Assembly (NCBI GenBank): GCA_016709675.1
Contig: JADJMH010000016.1
Coordinates: 124,001 to 188,000 of the forward strand
DNA from: Candidatus Accumulibacter proximus
Lineage (GTDB): Bacteria; Pseudomonadota; Gammaproteobacteria; Burkholderiales; Rhodocyclaceae
DNA: 64,000 nucleotides
Reading direction: 5' to 3'
Below the pieces are notes generated by a model. It did not search any database and was not told the DNA's origin. It saw only the letters and a program-made list of their open reading frames with translations. Every line of letters begins with the position of its first letter. Positions within the stretch are counted from its first letter, which is position 1. A program made the translations under genes and the position numbers. Below, piece after piece: positions 8,811-17,913 of this stretch.

Positions 8811-10250
8811 GAAAAATGGGGGCAGAGGACGCACGTGCACCGTGCCGGACTGGAGAAAGCGGTTGATGATCCGGTAAATGTCGGGGTCGAAGCTGTGCCC
8901 AGTCGGTCCGTCGGCGAGGCGCGCATGCAGCGCTTCCTCGTTGTGCACCGTGCCTACCAGACGCCAACGGTCGATCAAATGGAGATCCTCGCGCATGCCG
9001 AACTCGTCTCGCTCGACCAGCACCACCGGCCCCTGGTATGGCCAGGCCCTGACTTTCAACCTGGCCAGCGCGGCCATCAGGCGAGCGCTGTGCAGCGCCG
9101 GTGCTTCCTTGCCGATGCAGACGCCCCGGCAGTTCTTCTGCCGATAAGCAGTGCACGCTGTGCCTCGGGCCCCTTCCTCGAGACCCAACTGCTTGTGACA
9201 CAGACGGTGGGCGTCAGCCAGCGTGCGCAGGCTGCGCAGGGCCTCGCGACGACTGGGGTACAAGCCGAAGAGATCAGCGGCAAGCGCAAGATCGATGTCA
9301 TCAGCGAAGACGAGTTGCGGCAGGAAGTCGCCCTCCGCGCCTTTTTCCAGTTGCCACGAACAGAGCGTGCTGGCCGCGGCGTTCAGCCTGGCGGTGGCCT
9401 TCCCGGCAACATGCTGAGGTGTGGCGGGGGATCCAGAGCGAGCGAGGTGGATCTCGTGCAGGCGTGCGCCCAGCTCGCCCGCCGCATCACGCCAGTCGAT
9501 TCGCCACGTGTCGCGGATCAGAGTGCTCTCGCGCTTGTCCGCGGTGAAGTGGGCCAGTACCTGCTGGCGCAGGTTGCTGCTGCGCCGGCTCAGCAGCAGG
9601 CGACCATCCTCACCGTAAAACGCATAGGCACCGGCCGCTTCGGGTAGGTCATCGATTAGCGCGGGATCGATCCGGGGTGGCAATTCGGGGCGGCCAACGA
9701 TCTCCGCCACCGCGCTCCGAATCGTTGCCGCAGGCACTTGCTGATGCCAGCTTTGCCACAGGTCCCACAACAGTCGTGCATCGGCCAGCGCTCGGTGACG
9801 AGTACCGGCGACGCTCAGCCCGTGGCGAGCAATCAGGGTGTCCAGGTTATGCCGGTGATGCTGCGGAAACAGTTTGCGCGAGAGCTTAACGGTACACAGC
9901 TTCGGCGCGCGAAAATCTACCCCCAGCCGCCTGAACTCGCCTTTCAGGAAGCCGTAATCGAAGCGGGCGTTGTGGGCGATCAGCAAGCGCCCCCGCAAGC
10001 GGTCGAGCAGCGTGGGTGCCAGCTCGCGAAAAGTGGCCGCAGAACAGAGCATTGCATCATCAATGCCGGTGAGCCCGGTGATGAAGGAAGAAAGCGGAGC
10101 TCCGGGATTGACCAGCGTGCTCCATTCACGGGCACCGCTCTCGTCGACTTCGATCAGTCCGACTTCGATGATTCGGTCGTTGGCAAAGTTTGCCCCACTG
10201 GTCTCGAGATCGATGAAGACGAGGGGTTCTGGCGCGAGAAGGGCAGTCAT
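8802..10250 (-). CDS. DnaQ-type 3'-5' exonuclease fused to a GIY-YIG (UvrC/Cho-like) domain
   Basis: About 482 residues. The N-terminal half is a DEDDh exonuclease: DLETSG (Asp14, Glu16), HNARFDYGFL, and HRALADA. The middle (AGAYAFYGEDGRLL, then LRQQVLAHF) is a GIY-YIG domain like the UvrC N terminus or Cho. The C-terminal part contains a Cys-rich segment (CTAYRQKNCRGVC). The arrangement matches the epsilon-like/Cho fusion family thought to act in repair. The GIY-YIG motif is degenerate: AYAFYG replaces the catalytic GVY pattern and the Arg region reads LSRRSSNLR. Nuclease activity of that half is therefore doubtful. Starts at ATG 10250; the frame opens 18 codons earlier. Its 3' end overlaps the convergent ankyrin gene by 9 bp. 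Confidence 0.88.
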   Translation of the reverse strand: MTALLAPEPLVFIDLETSGANFANDRIIEVGLIEVDESGAREWSTLVNPGAPLSSFITGLTGIDDAMLCSAATFRELAPTLLDRLRGRLLIAHNARFDYGFLKGEFRRLGVDFRAPKLCTVKLSRKLFPQHHRHNLDTLIARHGLSVAGTRHRALADARLLWDLWQSWHQQVPAATIRSAVAEIVGRPELPPRIDPALIDDLPEAAGAYAFYGEDGRLLLSRRSSNLRQQVLAHFTADKRESTLIRDTWRIDWRDAAGELGARLHEIHLARSGSPATPQHVAGKATARLNAAASTLCSWQLEKGAEGDFLPQLVFADDIDLALAADLFGLYPSRREALRSLRTLADAHRLCHKQLGLEEGARGTACTAYRQKNCRGVCIGKEAPALHSARLMAALARLKVRAWPYQGPVVLVERDEFGMREDLHLIDRWRLVGTVHNEEALHARLADGPTGHSFDPDIYRIINRFLQSGTVHVRPLPPFFSP

Positions 10251-10348
10251 TCCTGGAAGACCAACCGCGCCACCAACCGGGGCCGCCGGACAACGGACTG
10301 GCAATGCGTCACTAAAAGCTCACTCCGGATGGTCCGCAGAGCGGGACA

Positions 10349-11233
10349 TCAGCCTGCCGCCGCCAGCGCCACCGACGCGATCGCGTCGGCAAACACGTCT
10401 GTGAGCGCCACGGGAAAGTCGTGTGCCATCCCTTCGATCACCCGCATCTTGGCACCCGGGATGTGTGCCGCCACGTCGTAACCACAGGCAATCGGGATCA
10501 ATGGGTCGTCGGCACCGTGCAGCACGAGCGTCGGCGCCGTGATCGTCGCCAGCAGAGCGCGCCGATCACCGCTGGCGAGAAAGGCAGCCAATTGACGGGT
10601 CACCCCGCGCGGATGGAATCCGCGCTCATGTTCCTCGGTGAACAGGTTTCGCAAGCGCTGCGGACAGCTTGGAAACTCCGGGCTGGCGACGGCCAGTTGG
10701 CGTTTGATGGCGTCTTCGATCAACGCCTCCTTGTCTCGCGTCGGCGGCAACGGCGCCATCAGCGCCTGCGCAGCTTCGGGTGTCGGTGGTGGCAAGTCGG
10801 GATGGCTGCTGGTGGACATGATGCTGGTCAGCGACAGCGTGCGCTGCGGATACAGCGCGGCGACGATCTGCGCAATCGCGCCGCCCATCGAGGCGCCAAC
10901 GACATGTGCCTTGGCAATGCCCAGCGCATCGAGCAGACCGACGCAATCGGCCGCCATGTCTTCGAGCGTGTAAGGCGCCACCAGCGGCGTGCCGGTGCGT
11001 AGCGCGCGACCAACATCCGGAACACCCGCCTCGTCGAGTTTGCTCGACAGACCACAGTCGCGGTTGTCAAAACGGATGACGCGATAGCCGCGGGCGACGA
11101 GCGCGTCGCAGAGTTCGATGTTCCAGCGACCGAGTTGCGCACCAAGCCCCATGATCAGCAGGATGGTAGGCGCCGACTCGGCACCAAGGGTTTCGTATTC
11201 GATCTGAAGATTGTTGGCAGTGATCTGTGGCAT
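10349..11233 (-). CDS. alpha/beta hydrolase
   Basis: About 294 residues with the alpha/beta-hydrolase plan: the oxyanion segment LLIMGLGAQLGRW, nucleophile elbow GASMGG (Ser), acidic residue in LHGADDPLIP, and His in GMAHDFP. FDNRDCGLSS is typical of the family near esterases and epoxide hydrolases. Substrate cannot be read from sequence. It stands alone between the exonuclease fusion and acetoacetyl-CoA ligase. ATG 11233 (MPQITANN) is preferred to 11275. Confidence 0.85.
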   Translation of the reverse strand: MPQITANNLQIEYETLGAESAPTILLIMGLGAQLGRWNIELCDALVARGYRVIRFDNRDCGLSSKLDEAGVPDVGRALRTGTPLVAPYTLEDMAADCVGLLDALGIAKAHVVGASMGGAIAQIVAALYPQRTLSLTSIMSTSSHPDLPPPTPEAAQALMAPLPPTRDKEALIEDAIKRQLAVASPEFPSCPQRLRNLFTEEHERGFHPRGVTRQLAAFLASGDRRALLATITAPTLVLHGADDPLIPIACGYDVAAHIPGAKMRVIEGMAHDFPVALTDVFADAIASVALAAAG

Positions 11234-11413
11234 GGGGAAAAGCTCAACAAGTGAGTCATCAAGGGAAGCAGTCATTCCGGCAATTTACCACCGAATAGAT
11301 CTAACGGTTGTCTGGCCGCTGGCCTGGTATCCTGGATTACGGATAATTCGTATTATGTAAAGTTCAGCGCGTACCCTTGCTTCACCCCGCGGGATGGTTT
11401 GCTGCGACGCGAT

Positions 11414-13390
11414 TCACACCTGGAGTTCGACCCGGTCGCGGAAAAGCTCCAGCGCTTCGGGGTTGGCCAGCGCTTCGACGTTCTTCACCGGCCGGCCATG
11501 CACGACGTTGCGCACCGCGAGTTCGACGATCTTGCCGCTCTTGGTGCGCGGGATGTCGGCGACCTGCAGCACCTTGGCCGGCACGTGGCGCGGTGTGGCG
11601 TTCTGGCGAATCTGCTGCCTGATGCGGCCCGTCAGCGCCTCGTCGAGGGACACTTCTTCACGCAGCTTGACGAAGAGAACAACGCGTACATCGTGCTCCC
11701 ATTCCTGGCCAATGACCAGCGACTCCAGCACTTCCGGCAGTTGCTCGACCTGGCGGTAGATTTCGGCAGTACCGATACGCACGCCCCCGGGGTTGAGGAC
11801 TGCGTCCGAGCGACCGTGAATGATCACGCCTTCGCTGGCAGTCAGCTCGACAAAATCGCCATGGCACCAAGTGTTGGCGAAGCGGTCGAAGTATGCGGCG
11901 TGGTACTTTGCGCCGTCGGGATCGTTCCAGAAACCGACCGGCATCGCGGGAAAAGGTGCCGTGCACACCAGTTCGCCGCGCCCACCCTGGCCGGCCGGAA
12001 TCGGCTGCCCATCGTCGTCGAAAACGTTGACCGCCATGCCCAGCCCGCGACATTGCAGTTCCCCGCGGTAAACCGGCAGGATCGGACTGCCCAGCGCGAA
12101 ACACGAAAGAATGTCCGTGCCGCCGGAGATCGAGGCCAGCAGAAGGTCTGACTTGATGTCGCGATAGACGTAATCGAAGCTCTCCGGTGCCAGCGGGCTG
12201 CCGGTCGAGAAAATGGCCCGCAGAGCCTCCAGGCGATGGCTCTCGCGCGGCTTCAGACCCGCCTTGGCAATCGCATCGATGAACTTGGCCGAGGTGCCGA
12301 AGTGCGTCATGCTCTCGGCGTCCGCGTAATCGAAGAGGATCGCTCCCGGTCGGCCGGTGGCTCCCGGTACAAACGGCGAGCCATCGTAGAGCAGCAGCGT
12401 TGCCCCCGAGGCAAGGCCGGAAACCAGCCAGTTCCACATCATCCAGCCACAGGTGGTGAAGTAGAAAATCCGGTCGTCGGCCCTGACGTCGCCATGCAGC
12501 TGGTGCTCCTTCAGATGTTGCAGCAGGGCGCCGCCATGGCAGTGCACGATGCACTTCGGTACGCCGGTGGTGCCTGACGAGAACATGATGAACAACGGGT
12601 GATCGAACGGCAACGGCGCAAAGTCAATCTGGGCCACGCCAAAGGGCGCGACGAAATCCGCGTAGCGCAAGCCGTTCCTGACCCCCGTCACGTCGGGGGC
12701 GTCGGCGAGATAGGAAACCACCACCGTGTGGGTCAAGCTGGGCATCTTCGCCGCGATTTCGGCGTTCCTGGCCAGGCAGTCAACCGCCTTGCCGTTGTAC
12801 CAGTAGGCGTCCACGCAGAACAGGACCCTGGGTTCAATCTGCCCGAAACGATCAAGCACGCCCTGGACCCCGAAATCGGGCGAAGCGGATGACCAGATCG
12901 CCCCGAGCGAGGCAGCGGCGAGCATGGCGATCAACGCCTCCGGCATGTTCGGCAGATAGGCGGCGACACGATCTCCCTGCCCCACCCCAGCGGTCTTCAG
13001 GGCCTGTGCGCAGCGCGAAACCTGCGCGTAGAGATCGCCGTGCGAGAGGCGGCGCCTGAGCTTGTCTTCACCCCAGAAAACCAGCGCGTCAGCGTCGTCA
13101 CGACGGCGCAGCAGGTTCCCAGCGTAGTTGACGCTGGCTTGCGGAAACCAGCGTGCGCCGGGCATCCGGTCTCCGTTTTCGAGCACCGTCGTGCCACGCT
13201 CGCCGATCACCTGGCATTCTTCCCATACCGAGGTCCAGAAAGCTTCGGGCTGAGCAACCGACCAGCGCCAGAGACTCGCGTAGTCCGAGCAGCCGACATG
13301 CCAACGGCGGTTAACCACCGCCATGAAGCTGCTGAGCCTGGCAGCAGCAATACGTTCCGCGCCAGGGCGCCAGAGTGCGTCTTGCTCCAT
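11414..13390 (-). CDS. aacS: acetoacetate-CoA ligase
   Basis: A 658-residue ANL-superfamily enzyme activating acetoacetate with ATP and CoA. Visible are the phosphate-binding MFSSGTTGVPK, the family signature TTCGWMMWNW, GGTDILSCF, and the hinge/lysine motif at the C terminus (RTKSGKIVELAVR). In PHB metabolism acetoacetate arises from 3-hydroxybutyrate, so this enzyme returns depolymerised PHB to acetoacetyl-CoA. A strong RBS (AAGGAGGAGG) precedes ATG 13390. It follows the thioesterase gene on the same strand with a 23-bp gap. Confidence 0.94.
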   Translation of the reverse strand: MEQDALWRPGAERIAAARLSSFMAVVNRRWHVGCSDYASLWRWSVAQPEAFWTSVWEECQVIGERGTTVLENGDRMPGARWFPQASVNYAGNLLRRRDDADALVFWGEDKLRRRLSHGDLYAQVSRCAQALKTAGVGQGDRVAAYLPNMPEALIAMLAAASLGAIWSSASPDFGVQGVLDRFGQIEPRVLFCVDAYWYNGKAVDCLARNAEIAAKMPSLTHTVVVSYLADAPDVTGVRNGLRYADFVAPFGVAQIDFAPLPFDHPLFIMFSSGTTGVPKCIVHCHGGALLQHLKEHQLHGDVRADDRIFYFTTCGWMMWNWLVSGLASGATLLLYDGSPFVPGATGRPGAILFDYADAESMTHFGTSAKFIDAIAKAGLKPRESHRLEALRAIFSTGSPLAPESFDYVYRDIKSDLLLASISGGTDILSCFALGSPILPVYRGELQCRGLGMAVNVFDDDGQPIPAGQGGRGELVCTAPFPAMPVGFWNDPDGAKYHAAYFDRFANTWCHGDFVELTASEGVIIHGRSDAVLNPGGVRIGTAEIYRQVEQLPEVLESLVIGQEWEHDVRVVLFVKLREEVSLDEALTGRIRQQIRQNATPRHVPAKVLQVADIPRTKSGKIVELAVRNVVHGRPVKNVEALANPEALELFRDRVELQV

Positions 13391-13413
13391 CCCCCCTCCT
13401 CCTTCCTAAATGC

Positions 13414-13821
13414 TCAGCCTGTCAAGTCCGCGCGCAGGGCGTCCGGAATTGGCACCGACTTGCCGGTTGCCACATCCATCCAGACGATCTTTGACTCGCC
13501 TGTTGCGTAGACGGTATCGTCTCCCTGCAAGCGTATTTCGTAGTAGGTCGGCACGCTGCTCCGGCCAGGATGTCCGCAGAACAACCGAACCTCGACAACG
13601 CCAGGGTAGTTGAGCGGCACCAGAAAGGTGCAACTGGCGTTGATGATCACCGGCGCCGAGCCACGCGGCATCACCTTGAAGCCGAGTTTTTCCAGATACT
13701 CGACGCGGGACTGCTCCATGTAACGGAAGTAGACGGTGTTGTTGACGTGTCCGTAAGCATCCATGTCGCCCCAGCGAATGGGAATCAGGCTGGTCTGGAC
13801 GAGTTTGCGTTGGCTTGGCAA
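13414..13821 (-). CDS. acyl-CoA thioesterase, hotdog fold (4HBT/YbgC type)
   Basis: About 135 residues. The catalytic motif RWGDMDAYGHVNNTVYFRYME carries the conserved Asp and the GHVNN turn of the 4-hydroxybenzoyl-CoA thioesterase family. It hydrolyses short- or medium-chain acyl-CoA. The frame opens at 13971, but the first 50 codons are Pro/Arg-rich and unlike the family. CAGGAG six bases ahead of TTG 13821 makes TTG the likely start. It lies between acyl-CoA dehydrogenase and acetoacetyl-CoA ligase, all on the minus strand. Confidence 0.85.
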   Translation of the reverse strand: MPSQRKLVQTSLIPIRWGDMDAYGHVNNTVYFRYMEQSRVEYLEKLGFKVMPRGSAPVIINASCTFLVPLNYPGVVEVRLFCGHPGRSSVPTYYEIRLQGDDTVYATGESKIVWMDVATGKSVPIPDALRADLTG

Positions 13822-13930
13822 TTGGCGCTCCTGTTCTCGATCTGGTTGGCTGGGCCGCGTCGCTGACCTCAGCGGCGACCCAGGGGCCGGCGACGGCTCT
13901 GCATGCGCGCCGCCGGTCTGTCTGCCGGGG

Positions 13931-15725
13931 TCAGAACATGTCTTCGGGCAGCGCCAGCACGCCCTCAGCACCGTCGGTCACGCTACTCGCCAGGCCCCTG
14001 GCCTGCGACAGCACGTGGTCCGCATAGAAGCGCGTGGTCACGACTTTTGCCTTGTAGAAGGGATCCTTGTCGCCACCATCGATCTTTGCTTGCGCGACCA
14101 GCGCCGCGCGCGCCATCTGCCACCCGCCGGCAACGATGCCGAGCAGCGTCAGGAAGGGAACGGCACCGGCCGATGCGGCACGAACGTCGGCGCCATAAGT
14201 GGCGACCAGCCACTCACCGGCTTCTGCCAGCGCATCGATGCCAGCCGAGAAGCGGCTGCGAATGGCAGTGAAGTTCGCCCCATCCTGCTTGGCCAGATCG
14301 GCGTCGAGGGCACGCATCGCGTTAATCACCGACTTGAGGGTGGCACCACCCTCGCGTGCCATCTTGCGGCCGATCAGGTCGTTGGCCTGGATGCCGGTGG
14401 TTCCTTCGTAGATCGTCGAGATCTGTGCATCACGCAGGTGCTGCGCAGCGCCGGTCTCTTCGATATAACCCATGCCGCCATGCACCTGCACCCCGATCGA
14501 GGCAATGGTCACCCCGGATTCCGTGCTCCAGCCCTTGACCACCGGGATCATCAGATCGACGAAGGCCTGATTGCGCTTGCGCACCTCGCTGTCCGGATGG
14601 CGGGTGGCGGCGTCGTGGGCGGCTGCCACCACGTAGGCGAGGGCCCGCGTGGCCTCGGCGCGTGATTTCATGATCATCAGCATGCGACGCACGTCGGGGT
14701 GATTGATGATTGCCACTTTGGCGCCGCCGCGCACGCCGATGTCGGTACACTGGATGCGGTCGCGCGCGTAGTCCCTCGCCCGCTGATAGGCCCGTTCGCA
14801 AGCTGCAACCCCTTCCAGTCCGACACCGAAGCGAGCCGCGTTCATCATGATGAACATGTACTCGAGACCCCGATTCTCCTCGCCGACGAGGTGGCCTACC
14901 GCGCCGCCGTGGTCGCCGAAGGCCATGATCGCGGTCGGGCTGGCGTGAATGCCAAGCTTATGCTCGATCGACACACAATAGGCGTCGTTGCGGTCACCCA
15001 GGCTGCCGTCGTCATTGACCATGAACTTTGGCACCACGAACAGCGAAATGCCCTTGACCCCCTCGGGTGCGGTCGGCGTGCGGGCCAGAACGAGGTGGAT
15101 GATGTTCTCCGCCATGTCGTGCTCGCCGTAGGTGATGAAGATCTTCTGGCCAAAGATCCGGTAGCTGCCATCAGGCTGCGGCTCGGCGCGGTGTACGCAC
15201 GGCGGCAAGATCGGAACCGGCGTTCGGCTCGGTGAGGTTCATCATCCCCGTCCATAAACCGCTGACCATCTTGTCGAGGTAAGTCTTCTTCAAGTCGTCG
15301 CTGCCCGACAGCACCAGTGCCTCAATGGCACCGGTCGTCAGCAGCGGGCACAGCGAAAAGGAGTGGTTGGCCGACTTCCACATTTCCCCGACGGCAGCCG
15401 CGACCACCTTGGGCAGCCCCTGGCCACCCCACTCTGGCTCGCAGGCCAGCGCCGTCCACCCACTGTCGGCGAACAGTTGGTAGGCTTCCTTGAATCCGGC
15501 CGGCATCGTCACGGCCTTGTCGTGCCATCTGGCCCCTTCCTGGTCGCCCGGCCAGTTGAGTGGCGACAAAACCTCTTCGGCGAACTTCGCCGCTTCCTCG
15601 AGCACCGCATCAACCAGGTCGAGCGTTGCTTCTTCGCAACCCGGCAACTGGGCCACATCTTCCACCCCGGCGAGTTCCTTGAGCACAAACCGCATGTCAC
15701 GGATCGGGGCAACGTATTCACTCAT
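13931..15725 (-). pseudogene. acyl-CoA dehydrogenase (about 597 aa type) split by a one-base frameshift
   Basis: Two frames join into one acyl-CoA dehydrogenase. The upstream piece (15725 to about 15193) begins MSEYVAPIRD and reaches NLTEPNAGSDLAAVRT. The downstream piece continues RAEPQPDGSYRIFGQKIFI in the -1 frame. At 15190-15200 the minus strand reads GTGCGTACACCGCGCCGAG; removing one base restores VRT-RAEP. The combined length matches the long FAD enzyme class with an extra C-terminal domain (DmdC-like). The flavin motif EPNAGSD and the active-site region YEGTTGIQA are intact. A strong RBS (AAAAGGAG) precedes ATG 15725. The gene is either recently broken, recoded, or carries a sequencing error. 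It sits near etfBA, its likely electron acceptor. Confidence 0.85.
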
Positions 15726-15743
15726 GTGCTTCTCCTTTTATGG

Positions 15744-17180
15744 CTACTGTGGAAACCTCCGGGTAGCTTCGCGGGCTCCCGAAAGGTCAATCAAGAACAA
15801 CACTTCCTCGACGATCGGCAAGGTGAAGCCGCTGCGCTGTCCATCACGGTTGTCACGCAGCAGTTTCTCGAGATAGCCGGGACACTCCGGCCTTCCCCAG
15901 AGAGCTATGATCTGATCGCGAATCCGCGGAATCTCTTCCAGCGTCATTGCCTTTCCGGGTGCCCCCTCAACCGGTAAAGGACCGAGTCCCTCGCCGGCCT
16001 CTCCACCACTCCAACGAATGACTTCGACGTTGAAGTTCCGGTTCAGCTTCAAGGTCAATGCTTCGAATTCCTTGCGCAGGCCGTTGCGCTCGTAAATCTG
16101 CAACAGCCGGAGCCAGGGTCGCAATGACTCCTGCGGCATATCTGCGAGATATTCCTCCAGCGTACTCGCCGCTCCGCTCACGCGACCGAAGGAGAGCATG
16201 ATTTCAGCCAGCTCGAGCGAGGGAGCGGCGCCGGCAATTTCTGGCCCGGTGTGCGAGGTCAGCGAAGCCGGGGCCGGGACGTCAGGCGGCTGCGGAACCG
16301 GCGCCGGTGGCACGCTCGGCGTCGGTTCCTGCCCCTGCTCTCGAGGCCTGATGGCGTCAGCCGCCACCTGTGACGTGCCAAAGAAGTCACGGTCACTCGC
16401 ATCCGGCACCGCGAAAGCGGCGGGTCTGCGAGCGCCACCTTCTACGGCGAGACCACGGCGGCGGAGCATCAGAAGGAACACCAGCACCGCCACCGCTGCA
16501 AGCCCGGCAAACAGCAGCCACGGGTCAGACTCCGCCGCAACCGCGGCCAGTTGATCGAGTACGGCTGGCTGCGCAGCCGACTGGCCAGCTAGCACCGCTG
16601 TCGCGGGGGAAGTCAGTGGCTTATCCGGGGCCGGGGGTGACAACGCGGAAGCAAGCGGATTCGTCGCAGCCTTGGCCGCAGCGGGAGCCAAAACACCGCC
16701 CGGACCGGGCGGCGGAGTCGACGGAAGTGCCGCCGCGACACCTTCCAGCCGCTCCCCTGCCCTCTTGAGTTCGGCGACATTTGCTTCCAGCCAGGCAAGC
16801 TTCTCGCTCAGGGCTTGTGGATCATCATTCGCTTCATTGAGCATCTCCAGCGTGCGACGTTCCAGACGCAACAAGTCACGACCGAGCACACTGCTTTGCC
16901 CAGCGGTGGCCATTTCCTCGCTCAAGCGCAACGATGTTGCCTTTTCAGCGGCCGCGTTGCCCGCTGCCGTTGGCTCCAGACGCCTGGCTGCCGGCGGTTG
17001 GCTGGCCGCCGCTGGCGCTGCCGTTCCGCGGCGCGCAGAGGACGGAGGCGTCTCCGCCTGCTGTTGAACTCGTGAGCTGCTGTGAATCTCGCCGAGGACG
17101 ATCGCACTTAGCTCAGGCGCGGCAAAAGACAACAACAAGGCTGCACCAATCAGCAGCAAAACGGAGGTTTTCGATGCCAT
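15744..17180 (-). CDS. FimV-like membrane protein with C-terminal TPR-like domain
   Basis: About 478 residues. It begins with a hydrophobic signal or anchor (SVLLLIGAALLLSFAAPEL), then LGEIHSSSRV, which resembles the FimV N-terminal motif. A Pro/Ala-rich stretch, a helical segment (LAWLEANVAELKRAGERLE) and one membrane helix (LLFAGLAAVAVLVFLLML, about residues 215-235) follow. The C terminus (LSFGRVSGAASTLEEYLADM, RPWLRLLQIYERNGLRKEFE) resembles the FimV TPR domain. FimV proteins organise type IV pili and polar complexes. The LysM domain usual for FimV is not evident, so this is a shortened relative. ATG 17180 is chosen over TTG 17186. Confidence 0.65.
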   Translation of the reverse strand: MASKTSVLLLIGAALLLSFAAPELSAIVLGEIHSSSRVQQQAETPPSSARRGTAAPAAASQPPAARRLEPTAAGNAAAEKATSLRLSEEMATAGQSSVLGRDLLRLERRTLEMLNEANDDPQALSEKLAWLEANVAELKRAGERLEGVAAALPSTPPPGPGGVLAPAAAKAATNPLASALSPPAPDKPLTSPATAVLAGQSAAQPAVLDQLAAVAAESDPWLLFAGLAAVAVLVFLLMLRRRGLAVEGGARRPAAFAVPDASDRDFFGTSQVAADAIRPREQGQEPTPSVPPAPVPQPPDVPAPASLTSHTGPEIAGAAPSLELAEIMLSFGRVSGAASTLEEYLADMPQESLRPWLRLLQIYERNGLRKEFEALTLKLNRNFNVEVIRWSGGEAGEGLGPLPVEGAPGKAMTLEEIPRIRDQIIALWGRPECPGYLEKLLRDNRDGQRSGFTLPIVEEVLFLIDLSGAREATRRFPQ

Positions 17181-17223
17181 CAGCAAAGCTCACCCTGTCG
17201 TTGACAATATTTCTGCGGGAACG

Positions 17224-17889
17224 TCATTTTCTTCCGAGAAACTGCGCATCTTCAAAATCCGCCAGCAACTCCGGCCGATAGACAGCAAACAGCGTGCTCA
17301 ACATGCCCGACAACCAGGCCTCGGAGAAGCCGAGCAGAACAAAGTACGGCAGGTACTCACTGGCCAGATACTCCCTATCGTATGCTCCCGCAAGTATCAG
17401 TAGCACGCTGGCGAGCACTCCGACAGCCATCACCGCCAGCGCCGAGGCAAAGAAACCCTTGCAAAAAATATAGACGAACAGGTGCCTTGGTAGCACCCGA
17501 TCGACCAGTCGATGAAGGCCATGACTCGCCGCCACGCCGACTCCCGCCATCAGCAAGGCGTTGACAGCAAATGCCTCGAAGCCGGCTGCTCCGTTCAGAG
17601 TCACGCCGACCAGGACCGCGCAGAGGCCGACAAAGGCGAGGGCCCAGCCAAAGCACAAGGTGAAGACCGTCGCACCAAGCAGGTGCAGCGCAAGTCCCGG
17701 CTTGATCCCGGCCTTCAGGTGCCAGAGCAGGATCAGTCCGACAATCATTGCCAGAAAGGCATTCAGACGTCGACTGTCAGCCAGCACGTGCCACGGCGCG
17801 TACCTCGCCGCCAGGGACGCCGACATGGCGAACAAGCACCAGCCGAGAACGGTCCAGTGACCGTCGATCAGGCCATCGGGCAGGTTCAT
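17224..17889 (-). CDS. CbiM-like energy-coupling permease
   Basis: A 221-residue polytopic membrane protein with about six helices. It starts MNLPDGLIDGHW, echoing the CbiM N terminus (MHIPDG..), and contains LHLLGATVFTLCFGWALAF. CbiM is the substrate-binding subunit of ECF-type cobalt/nickel transporters. His and Asp appear near the N terminus, but the CbiM metal His at position 2 is replaced by Asn. No ATPase (CbiO) or T-component (CbiQ) is adjacent, so it is an orphan here and its substrate is uncertain. Confidence 0.75.
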   Translation of the reverse strand: MNLPDGLIDGHWTVLGWCLFAMSASLAARYAPWHVLADSRRLNAFLAMIVGLILLWHLKAGIKPGLALHLLGATVFTLCFGWALAFVGLCAVLVGVTLNGAAGFEAFAVNALLMAGVGVAASHGLHRLVDRVLPRHLFVYIFCKGFFASALAVMAVGVLASVLLILAGAYDREYLASEYLPYFVLLGFSEAWLSGMLSTLFAVYRPELLADFEDAQFLGRK

Positions 17890-17913
17890 GCTGCCGGGCT
17901 TCCCTGGCGTGGC

